Below are positions 25,719 to 32,039 of a DNA stretch of 32,084 bases, in pieces. The stretch's first letter is position 1. The number at the start of each line of letters is the position of its first letter. The stretch is from assembly GCA_045597205.1 (NCBI GenBank), contig JAZODT010000089.1, positions 1-32,084 on the forward strand. Reading direction: 5' to 3'. A program made the translations under genes and the position numbers. The notes under the pieces are model-generated. The model was not told the origin of the DNA. It was given only the letters and a program-made list of their open reading frames with translations, and searched no databases. The DNA comes from UMGS755 sp045597205 (lineage in GTDB: Bacteria > Bacillota > Clostridia > UBA1381 > UBA9506).

Positions 25719-26577
25719 GACGTTTCTCCTTTACACCGCCGGAAGCGGCATGTTCTTTATCTGCAAACACGTCCTCTAACGCTTTGCGCAATCCTAAATA
25801 AATGATATTTTCAATCAAATCCTGATTTTTTTCAAACACTAAAAGTTTTACGCTGTTGGCAAGTTGACTCAAAGTATATTCTAAAGAGGTCTTTATTGTT
25901 TCTACCTCTATTTCTTTTGCTAAAAGAAAGGGGTTATAGGTTTTCTTTTTTGCATCCTCTGCCCGGTCTGCCCAAGCATCCAGCAAATAAATAAACCGCC
26001 CTAATAACCCACCGCAATGAGCTAAAATTCGCTGCGTTTCTTCCAAAACAATAAAATTGGCACTAAAAATACCTGTCATCAGCTTTCCAAAAGCATTTGC
26101 CGGCGCATCTAACGCCGCACAGCCCGACTGTTCTAAAGCAGAAAGCTCGCCAAGAGCTTGCTCAATTGTTTGGTACAACGCGGGATACTGTTTTTTTGCC
26201 TTGTTCTTTTTGCCTGCCATAAAAGGCATTAAAATCATTGCTTTAAACGAACGGTTATCCTGCCAATCATCCTTTAGTTTAAACCAAACCAATAAAACAT
26301 TAACCGCCGCCGCATAAGTCAAAATAGCATTTCGCTTGGCTGCCGGACGGCGCACCGCCGGATTGGCAAGACACCGAATGGGCAAAACCTCTATTTGTTC
26401 TTCACAAACAGCAGCGAATAAAACCGCTAAAAATGTAATATCATAACTTAAAAAATAGCGGGCAGGAAACCCATATTCTTTTTTTAATGTTTGACAAAGA
26501 CCGCAATAATAGGATTTAAAAAGGTTATAATCCTTTACCTTCAGCTCATCCTTATAAATTTTCACATATCCGAACAA
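25702..26577 (-). CDS. DUF5685-type protein, all-helical with two Asp-rich motifs
   Basis: 291 residues, predicted all-helical. It opens with MFGYVKIYKDELKVKDY and a CGLC motif (Cys25, Cys28), typical of the DUF5685 family as I recall it; further Cys at about 58 and 69. Two Asp-rich motifs stand out: DDWQD (103-107), and DAWADRAED followed by KKKTYNPF (200-216), reminiscent of the paired metal-diphosphate motifs of type I isoprenoid synthases. Start: GTG at 26586 lies inside the GAGAGG site, while TTG at 26577 is 8 nt downstream of it and gives MFGYV, so TTG is used. A TACAAT -10-like hexamer sits at 26621-26626. It leads the run of overlapping genes that ends at ndoA. No experimental function is known to me. 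Confidence 0.85.
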   Translation of the reverse strand: MFGYVKIYKDELKVKDYNLFKSYYCGLCQTLKKEYGFPARYFLSYDITFLAVLFAAVCEEQIEVLPIRCLANPAVRRPAAKRNAILTYAAAVNVLLVWFKLKDDWQDNRSFKAMILMPFMAGKKNKAKKQYPALYQTIEQALGELSALEQSGCAALDAPANAFGKLMTGIFSANFIVLEETQRILAHCGGLLGRFIYLLDAWADRAEDAKKKTYNPFLLAKEIEVETIKTSLEYTLSQLANSVKLLVFEKNQDLIENIIYLGLRKALEDVFADKEHAASGGVKEKRHERPI

Positions 26578-26687
26578 GCTGCTCACCTCTCTGTCATCTT
26601 TTTATTCTTTCCATAAATGTATTGTACCACAAAACGCAAAAAAAGTATAGAAATATAAATAAATTATTTGTTAATTTTTGTTTGCAT

Positions 26688-26734
26688 AAAAACACCCTGC
26701 GGCAGGGAATAAAATCTTTCTTCCTGCCGTAGGG
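26688..26734 (-). terminator. Terminator of the repeat-containing exported protein gene
   Basis: CCCTGCGGCAGG (26695-26706) pairs with CCTGCCGTAGGG (26723-26734), 12 bp with one G.U, loop of 16 nt, followed on the minus strand by a T-run (26688-26692). It begins 8 bp after the stop codon. Confidence 0.8.
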
Positions 26735-26742
26735 GTTATCCT

Positions 26743-28056
26743 TTACAAACGCACATGTACCGTTTTTTCATTTAAATCAATATAAAAATCACCTGTCTTT
26801 TTCTCCGTCTTAACAGAAAAGAAAAAGCGTCTGCTTGTTTCGTCATGAGAAAAAGCAAAAGGATGCAATATGGCATCGTTAAATCCCGTTTGTGTTCTGA
26901 CCTGTTCTAACACATCTGCAGAAACATCGCCGGTTTGGCAGTGGAACAGATACAGGCGGTCTGTAATTTCGCCTAAGCTTTTAGATTCGCACATATAGAT
27001 AACAAAATAATCCTCCGTTATATACCAGGTTTTCACAAAGTCCAAGGGATATTTTTTCAGTTTTTCAACAGCCTTTTCTACCAAAAAGGAATCTGTAACC
27101 GGCTGTGTGATGGCATATATTTCTCCTGTTGGCTCACCAACGGAAAAGCTGATGGATTCAATTTCAGATTCTTTATATCGGGGCAAATCAGAAACTGTAA
27201 AATAATAATCCCTATGACCGTTTCCGGCTCCGCTTTCTACAACCACATCTTTAGCCACCTGACCGTTTATAGAAATCATTACGGTTTCATTCACCAGAGC
27301 CGATTGTGCTAACGGGTCACGGGGTTCTTCTACCCCTGGTCCAAAGCTTATTAGCGGACGCAAGCATGCTTGTAGCTTTTCAGAATAGAAAAGCGCTTGA
27401 TTTTGATAAAAGACCATATGGAATGTATATCCTTTGGTGGTTGCTTCCATCGTCAAATCAAAATAATCCGCATCACCCTTGCCGATGCGCTCATTATTTT
27501 GATAAGTCACCTCTGCGTTACCAACACCTTGCGCCTGTTTTTCCTTGCCAAAACTCAATGGAATATCATAAACATATCCGTTGCGGTCAGGGCTGGTAAT
27601 AGAAAGGGTCCACTTTTCAGGCGACCAATCCACAATGTAGCCATAATGCCGCATTTCTTCAGCGTGCATATACGTTCTGCCACCTATGTTATAGGCAATA
27701 ATCGGTGTGCCGTCTAAATACGTCACAATATCCGTTTCATAGTAATTGCCTCGCACTGTGCCCACGACGCCGGAAGTCCTTTTCACTACAGGGGGCTTGC
27801 CGTTTTCAGCATGCGGAATGGAATTAACGTGCAACTCTCTTTCTATAGGCAACCACTGCACACGAAAACTGTAGTACTGCATATCCTCAGCACTAATCAA
27901 GGTTTCCCCGCCAATGTTAATGGCATCAATTTCTACACCGTTTAAGTATGTAACAATGTCCGTGTAATAATACTGTCCGGCCACAGCACCAAATGCAATA
28001 GGTGATACAGACAGTAACAGACACACTGCCAATAAAAATGAAATCCCTTTTTTCAC
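26743..28056 (-). CDS. Exported protein with two tandem N-terminal repeats
   Basis: 437 residues. A signal peptide (MKKGISFLLAVCLLLSVSPIA..., cleavage near residue 25) is followed by two copies of a repeat of about 50 residues: YYYTDIVTYLNGVEIDAINIGG (from about 29) and NYYETDIVTYLDGTPIIAYNIGG (from about 104). Each continues into a GG-x4-AE(D/E)M-x2-Y segment and a final W. This resembles the stalk or copper-amine-oxidase N-terminal domain found on Firmicutes surface proteins. The remaining 280 residues are beta-rich with no recognised catalytic motif. Start: GTG at 28056 follows AAAGGAGGGT with a 6-nt spacer; upstream in-frame codons would overlap the neighbouring gene and lack a site. Probably wall-associated or secreted; function unknown. 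Confidence 0.82.
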   Translation of the reverse strand: MKKGISFLLAVCLLLSVSPIAFGAVAGQYYYTDIVTYLNGVEIDAINIGGETLISAEDMQYYSFRVQWLPIERELHVNSIPHAENGKPPVVKRTSGVVGTVRGNYYETDIVTYLDGTPIIAYNIGGRTYMHAEEMRHYGYIVDWSPEKWTLSITSPDRNGYVYDIPLSFGKEKQAQGVGNAEVTYQNNERIGKGDADYFDLTMEATTKGYTFHMVFYQNQALFYSEKLQACLRPLISFGPGVEEPRDPLAQSALVNETVMISINGQVAKDVVVESGAGNGHRDYYFTVSDLPRYKESEIESISFSVGEPTGEIYAITQPVTDSFLVEKAVEKLKKYPLDFVKTWYITEDYFVIYMCESKSLGEITDRLYLFHCQTGDVSADVLEQVRTQTGFNDAILHPFAFSHDETSRRFFFSVKTEKKTGDFYIDLNEKTVHVRL

Positions 28057-28106
28057 CGTAAAACCCTCCTTTAACATAACAGACGACAATAATCTAAAAA
28101 GGTTTC

Positions 28107-28979
28107 CTATTTTTGTAAATAGGCTTGTATTTCTGCAAACTGCTTTTTGCAATCTTCCACACCTAAATCATAGGCTCTTTGCAACGCATCTGCCTTTCTC
28201 TCAATGGTTTTTAACTGCAACGCCCGTGATGGACGGATAACATAAATCTCTCCCTCTTTTTCAAGTTTTTGAATTGTTTTCAACCTCTCATTATATAATA
28301 ACGGACGATGAATCATTGTTTCTGCAAAATTAGGGTATTTTCTGTAATAACTGCGAATAAATTGCTGCATGCGGGCAGAAAAAGGTGCCTTTTGATAATG
28401 TTCCGGCCGCGTTAAAACAACAATTAGTTTATCATAGCCCAACTCTTTTGCTTTTAAAAGGGGAATGCTGTCAGAGATGCCCCCATCCAAATAAGGCTTA
28501 TCATCAATCACCACTGGTTTTGAGACCAACGGAATAGCCGAAGAGGCTCTTAAAATTTCCATTTGCTTCATAACATCATGAATTTCAAAATACACCGGTT
28601 GACCACTTTCTAAATCGGTTACGGTAACATAAAAGCCTGTATTATTCTTCATAAATGTTTCATTATCAAAAATATCATATTTTGTCGTCACATCATAAAA
28701 GGCAAACTGACGGTTAATCAAATTGCCGGTAAATATGAGTGACCACAAGCTCATATACCGTCTGTCTTTGCAAAACCGCAGGTTATAGCGCAAGGCTCTG
28801 CCCCTTTGTTTTGAATAAAAATTTGGGCTAAAAACAGCACCTGCCGAAACGCCCACAATGCCATCTATCTCTATTTTATTATCCATAAAAACATCTAACA
28901 CGCCAGCGGTGAATAATCCGCGCATTGAGCCTCCCTCCAGCACCAGACCAACGGTTTTTGTTTTGCTTTCTTCTTCCAA
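28107..28979 (-). CDS. Patatin-like phospholipase
   Basis: A 290-residue serine hydrolase of the patatin/RssA group, expected to hydrolyse phospholipids or other acyl esters. The oxyanion loop EGGSMRG (15-21), nucleophile elbow GVSAG (Ser45) and catalytic Asp in LDGGIS (Asp165) are all present. There is no signal peptide, so it acts in the cytoplasm or at the membrane face. Start: TTG at 28979 has AGGGAGG 8 nt upstream; the ATG at 29024 would lie upstream of the predicted transcription start, so it is rejected. It precedes the exported protein gene by 50 bp, and the two are likely cotranscribed. Confidence 0.93.
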   Translation of the reverse strand: MEEESKTKTVGLVLEGGSMRGLFTAGVLDVFMDNKIEIDGIVGVSAGAVFSPNFYSKQRGRALRYNLRFCKDRRYMSLWSLIFTGNLINRQFAFYDVTTKYDIFDNETFMKNNTGFYVTVTDLESGQPVYFEIHDVMKQMEILRASSAIPLVSKPVVIDDKPYLDGGISDSIPLLKAKELGYDKLIVVLTRPEHYQKAPFSARMQQFIRSYYRKYPNFAETMIHRPLLYNERLKTIQKLEKEGEIYVIRPSRALQLKTIERKADALQRAYDLGVEDCKKQFAEIQAYLQK

Positions 28980-29012
28980 ATTACCATCCTCCCTTTCTAC
29001 GCTTTTAATGTT

Positions 29013-29041
29013 ATTGTAATACATTCAAAAGCGAAAATCAA
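29013..29041 (-). promoter_or_regulatory. Promoter of the patatin-like gene
   Basis: TTGATT (29036-29041), 17 bp, TACAAT (29013-29018) on the minus strand, with a start near 29006 and a 27-nt leader before the TTG codon. Confidence 0.65.
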
Positions 29042-29212
29042 TTGCTCTCAAAAAAATGAAATCAAATTGTTAAATTACGATTTCCCTATTGCTTCTTCTC
29101 TCCCACACCTCACGGCGCAAAACTTGCAAGTCACTTTTGAGTTCACCGGTAACTACGCCTTGGTGGACTTTCACCACAGAGCATTAATATGCCCGTCATA
29201 CCAAAAAGAAAA

Positions 29213-29248
29213 CACTAAAAAACCACCCAATAAGGTGGTTTTTTAGTG
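29213..29248 (-). terminator. Terminator after the methyltransferase-like gene
   Basis: A perfect 15-bp stem, CACTAAAAAACCACC (29213-29227) with GGTGGTTTTTTAGTG (29234-29248), 6-nt loop, with internal A/T runs that can serve either strand. It lies about 95 bp after the stop at 29344. The rest of 29049-29343 holds no convincing gene; see findings for an unexplained open stretch. Confidence 0.8.
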
Positions 29249-29343
29249 CGAAAGACCGCGCAAACGGTGCATAAAGGTAGGTAAAAAATGCAAAGAGTAC
29301 AACTTTTCTGCCTGCCATTCGATAAATTGGATTTTTTATAATA

Positions 29344-30015
29344 TTACCAAATGAACGGTATCAAGCGATATTTCACCTTTTTCTTATACTCCAAATAACC
29401 GTCAAGTTCTTTTTCGAGAAATGCTTCTTCGCCTTTAATTCTTTGTGCAATTATGAAAGGATATATAAGAAAAATCAAAAATGAATATATTGAGCCTAAC
29501 ACCAAAGGCATAGACAAAAACAAAAGCACCGTTACACTATACATAGGGTGTCTAACAATACTATATAGCCCTGTATCAACCAATTTTTGATTCTCCTGCA
29601 CTTCGATAGTGCGACTTAGATACGGGTTCTCTTTGAGCACCTCCACATAAAGAATGTATGCTATAAGAAACACCATCACTGCAGAGATAACGACGCTCTT
29701 TGGCAAGGTGTACCAATTAAAGCGAATTCCTAATCCTGCAACGATAAACCCTGCAAAAAACATACATCCGCTGAGTTTCACCACACGATCTTGTTCTTTT
29801 TGTTCTTCTTTTGCATTAAGTCGCTTTTTTAACAGCTCGGGATTTTTGAACATCATCACAAGTCCTGCAAAGAATATTGGCACAAACAAAACTCCCACAA
29901 ATAGCCACCCGTTTACATATGAAAAAGTACCTGCAGACAAAAATATCAATAACCCAACTAAAACAACACCTGCTAAAAATCTAATTATTGCTTGAAGAAA
30001 TAGTCTCATTGTCAT
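29344..30015 (-). CDS. Isoprenylcysteine carboxyl methyltransferase-like membrane protein
   Basis: 223 residues with about five membrane helices. The C-terminal half shows the conserved ICMT/PEMT block LVDTGLYSIVRHPMYSVTVLLF (about 145-166), the S-adenosylmethionine-side motif, and a terminal EEAFLEKELDGYLEYKKKVKYRLIPFIW matching the E-x3-Y-x3-V/K-R-x2-P-F tail of the family. Bacteria lack prenylated CaaX proteins, so the substrate is unknown; a small molecule or lipid is likely. The ATG at 30015 is used; a weak GGATG site precedes it and MRLF at 30009 is an alternative. It has its own strong promoter. Confidence 0.85.
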   Translation of the reverse strand: MTMRLFLQAIIRFLAGVVLVGLLIFLSAGTFSYVNGWLFVGVLFVPIFFAGLVMMFKNPELLKKRLNAKEEQKEQDRVVKLSGCMFFAGFIVAGLGIRFNWYTLPKSVVISAVMVFLIAYILYVEVLKENPYLSRTIEVQENQKLVDTGLYSIVRHPMYSVTVLLFLSMPLVLGSIYSFLIFLIYPFIIAQRIKGEEAFLEKELDGYLEYKKKVKYRLIPFIW

Positions 30016-30050
30016 AACAGCACATCCATAAATTCTCTTTTATCAAACAA

Positions 30051-30079
30051 ATTATATCACAAAAGTTAGTATATTTCAA
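30051..30079 (-). promoter_or_regulatory. Promoter of the methyltransferase-like gene
   Basis: TTGAAA (30074-30079), 17 bp, perfect TATAAT (30051-30056) on the minus strand, giving a leader of about 30 nt. Confidence 0.8.
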
Positions 30080-30085
30080 TGATGC

Positions 30086-30264
30086 ATCGCAAATGCGATA
30101 TAATGTTATACTTCACATAATGATGTTGCTCATTTCATTCACAATGATGCGATGTTTTCCATAAAACATAAGCGAAGTGACTTCATAAGGCAAAGCCATC
30201 ATCATTGGCGTAGCCAACATCATTGGCGTAGCCAACATCATTTGCCGAAAGGCAAACATCATTG
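30086..30264. repeat. Hairpin chain with 18-bp tandem repeat
   Basis: A string of short palindromes: ATCGCA/TGCGAT (30086-30099), ATGTTTT/AAAACAT (30152-30169), GAAG/CTTC (30174-30184), GGC/GCC (30189-30197), then two exact tandem copies of CATCATTGGCGTAGCCAA (30200-30217 and 30218-30235), each containing TTGGC/GCCAA, then CATCATTTGCCGAAAGGCAAA (30236-30256) and a final CATCATTG. Each hairpin is separated by a CATCATT or ATGATG spacer. Open reading frames here are repeat translations without a ribosome binding site. The layout resembles an extragenic repeat element. Confidence 0.8.
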
Positions 30265-30296
30265 AAAAAAGACTTGTCAATCGACAAGTCTTTTTT
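30265..30296. terminator. Terminator-like hairpin at the end of the repeat element
   Basis: AAAAAAGACTTGTC (30265-30278) with GACAAGTCTTTTTT (30283-30296), a perfect 14-bp stem with 4-nt loop and T-runs on both strands. No gene ends directly beside it; on the minus strand it follows a hairpin-rich segment (30297-30385). Confidence 0.8.
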
Positions 30297-30385
30297 CTGG
30301 CTTCTCCAGCTGAGCTCGAACTCCCTAAAGGGACTAGGAAGCGATGCGCAAGCGCACCTAGTTTGAGCAATCCTGCTGAGGGAAA
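30297..30385. other. Structured segment between two terminators
   Basis: Inverted repeats nest here: GCTCGAA with TTTGAGC as an outer stem (about 30313-30368, one G.U), TCCCT/AGGGA, CTAGG/CCTAG and an inner TGCGC/GCGCA, plus CTGG/CCAG at 30297-30309. On the minus strand the segment reads out through GGAGAAGCCA into the terminator at 30265-30296, a tRNA-like ending, but no complete tRNA can be folded. Noncoding; origin unknown. Confidence 0.6.
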
Positions 30386-30389
30386 ATTT

Positions 30390-30424
30390 AAAAAATGACC
30401 ATCCTGACGGATGGTCATTTTTTT
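30390..30424. terminator. Terminator of the zinc-ribbon membrane protein gene
   Basis: AAAAAATGACCATCC (30390-30404) with GGATGGTCATTTTTT (30409-30423), 15 bp, 4-nt loop, T-runs on both strands. It lies about 60 bp after the stop at 30486. Confidence 0.88.
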
Positions 30425-30485
30425 GGAAGAGCCGAATGGTTTAGATGCAATGATTCATACTTTCATTAGACTCAAAAGTTTATTT

Positions 30486-31523
30486 TCAACGAACCTTTTC
30501 ACAACCACATTTATGGCAAAATTCACTGTCATTCAATAATTGTGTTCCACATTTTCTGCAGAAAGCAATTTCTTGATTTAATTCTAATGATTTGTCTTCC
30601 TCTGTTGTCATATTATTTGTGGTTTCGTTAATTTTGTTGTCGGTAGTATTATTTTCCTTTATACATTGCTTTTCATTTTCATCGAAACTCATCAAATTAG
30701 ATGAACCGTTCTCTTTTTTTATAACCTTATGAGAAACAATTTTAACGTTATCTTCATCTTTTTTTATTTCGCTTTTCTTGTAAGGTTCATAATTTTTATT
30801 TTTTGCATTCTCCTCACAAAGATACTCTATATAGGCTAACTTATTTTGATGTTGTATTTCTATAAGTCGACCTTTTTCTAATAAACAATCATTTACAAAT
30901 TCATAAATTCTCGATAAATCATATGTTCTACCATTTTGTTTGACTATATCATCAAGATTTCCTTTTTCAATAAGTTCCAAGGTTCTCTCGTCCAAGTATT
31001 CTAAAAGATAATCTTCTATAGAAAGGTTATTCTTAAAAATGTGTTCAAATGCTTTTTTTGCTTTTTTTAAGCTGAAAGAAGTAATTTCATGCTTTATATC
31101 ATCAAAAAAACTACTTCCATTATTTTGATTATAAAATTTTTCTCTTGTAAGAAATTCATTTTTATATGTATCTGTGAGACTACCAATCTCTTCATTAAAA
31201 CTTTTCAAATTCTCAAAACCCTTAATTAAACCTTTGTAAAGCAATGTTCTAAAACCAAATTTAACAAACACAAATGTCCATAATAAATATGGTCCTACGG
31301 ACATAGATGCACCGTTCATAAAGCCAAACATAAAACAAATAAAAAAATTTACCATGTAGCAAAGAAACTTGTATCTTTTTGCTGTTATAGTTTTCTTTCT
31401 GCTGTTTGCTATAATTAATGGAAATGCCCCATATATCACAAGAGTAACAATTAGCGAAAAAAGAATATATACTATCCCTTCAATTGGTTGTTGTTCAAAA
31501 TAAGAATATAAAGAATATGTCAT
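30486..31523 (-). CDS. Membrane protein with C-terminal zinc ribbon, unknown function
   Basis: 345 residues. Three hydrophobic helices in the first 100 residues (about 14-38, 52-70, 77-95) are followed by a charged, helical cytoplasmic region, a low-complexity Asn/Thr/Glu-rich linker (about 265-318), and a zinc ribbon with Cys322, Cys325, Cys336 and Cys339 (FCRKCG and FCHKCG). The ribbon type is that of the double-zinc-ribbon/zinc_ribbon_2 group often found on Firmicutes membrane proteins. AAGGAG precedes the ATG by 9 nt. Base composition is clearly more AT-rich than the core genes, and it lies between two hairpin-rich elements, so recent acquisition is possible. No homolog with known function was recognised. 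Confidence 0.88.
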   Translation of the reverse strand: MTYSLYSYFEQQPIEGIVYILFSLIVTLVIYGAFPLIIANSRKKTITAKRYKFLCYMVNFFICFMFGFMNGASMSVGPYLLWTFVFVKFGFRTLLYKGLIKGFENLKSFNEEIGSLTDTYKNEFLTREKFYNQNNGSSFFDDIKHEITSFSLKKAKKAFEHIFKNNLSIEDYLLEYLDERTLELIEKGNLDDIVKQNGRTYDLSRIYEFVNDCLLEKGRLIEIQHQNKLAYIEYLCEENAKNKNYEPYKKSEIKKDEDNVKIVSHKVIKKENGSSNLMSFDENEKQCIKENNTTDNKINETTNNMTTEEDKSLELNQEIAFCRKCGTQLLNDSEFCHKCGCEKVR

Positions 31524-31582
31524 AAAGAAGCACTCCTTTTAACAAAATAATCGTTTAAATTCGACCTAAAACTATTTTTAAT

Positions 31583-31611
31583 ATTATACCATTTCTTATC
31601 AAGTTTGTCAA
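31583..31611 (-). promoter_or_regulatory. Consensus sigma-A promoter of the zinc-ribbon gene
   Basis: TTGACA (31606-31611), exactly 17 bp, TATAAT (31583-31588) on the minus strand: a full match to both hexamers. Leader of about 55 nt. Confidence 0.92.
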
Positions 31612-31770
31612 TTTCAAACATAAAGGTAAGGAGTACGCTTTGTGTTAATAGCCTTATATAATATTTAACTAAATTAAAGTTTGTCTGCAGTTTAAGTCTG
31701 GTTCAAAACCGCTTGGCATCTACCCTTTTGTTTCAAAACTGATTTTTGCACTCCAACCACAACCCATTGA

Positions 31771-31813
31771 AAAGAGCGAACAATTTATATGTCATCTAAA
31801 TTGTTCTCTCTTT
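31771..31813. terminator. Long terminator-like hairpin
   Basis: AAAGAG-C-GAACAATTTA (31771-31787) pairs with TAAATTGTTC-T-CTCTTT (31797-31813): 16 pairs with one mismatch and a 9-nt loop. Only a short T-run follows on the minus strand (31769-31773), so terminator strength is uncertain. The remainder of 31612-31770 shows no gene or motif that I can support. Confidence 0.6.
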
Positions 31814-31814
31814 C

Positions 31815-31961
31815 TGGTGAGCCATCGGAGATACGGTGCGCTCCCTACCGTTTCGACCGCCCCCGGCGGTGCTCGAAACAGTACGGGTGCTCCCGGCTCC
31901 GCAGACCGCAAACAAGGTTTGCGGCTGCTCCGACGAACGCTTTGCCTGCGGCAAAGCGTTC
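31815..31961. other. GC-rich multi-hairpin element, tRNA-like end on the minus strand
   Basis: Locally GC-rich in an AT-rich region. Hairpins: ACGGT/ACCGT (31833-31851), TTTCGACCGCC with GGCGG and TCGAAA (31851-31878), CGGG/CCCG (31884-31895), CCGCAAAC/GTTTGCGG (31906-31924) and the perfect 12-bp GAACGCTTTGCC/GGCAAAGCGTTC (31935-31961). GAGCC (31819-31823) can close with GGCTC (31895-31899) around three of them. Read on the minus strand this ends GGCTCACCA and runs straight into the hairpin at 31771-31813. It is not a normal tRNA: the middle arm is too long and there is no TTCRA T-loop. No coding potential is credible. Confidence 0.6.
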
Positions 31962-31988
31962 TCATCTGTGGGATGGATTATAAAAATA

Positions 31989-32019
31989 AAAAGCGCCTAA
32001 GTTTGAACTTGGCGCTTTT
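31989..32019. terminator. Terminator of the gene at the right edge
   Basis: AAAAGCGCC (31989-31997) pairs with GGCGCTTTT (32011-32019), with an inner AAGTT/AACTT, and A/T runs on both sides. It lies 20 bp downstream of the stop codon at 32040. Confidence 0.8.
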
Positions 32020-32039
32020 CATTCTTGGATATTTGTAAT

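Noticed and set aside
30200..30264. Possible CRISPR array
   Set aside because: Only two exact 18-bp units lie directly adjacent with no unique spacers, and there are no cas genes in the window.
30113..30418. Minus-strand open reading frame of 101 codons
   Set aside because: It is a translation of the hairpin repeats (MMLATPMMLATPMMM) and both flanking terminators, has no ribosome binding site and no protein-like composition.
31789..31983. Plus-strand open reading frame of 64 codons, and an overlapping one to 32038
   Set aside because: They run through the GC-rich hairpins, lack ribosome binding sites, and the Arg/Pro-rich translation looks like noise from structured DNA.
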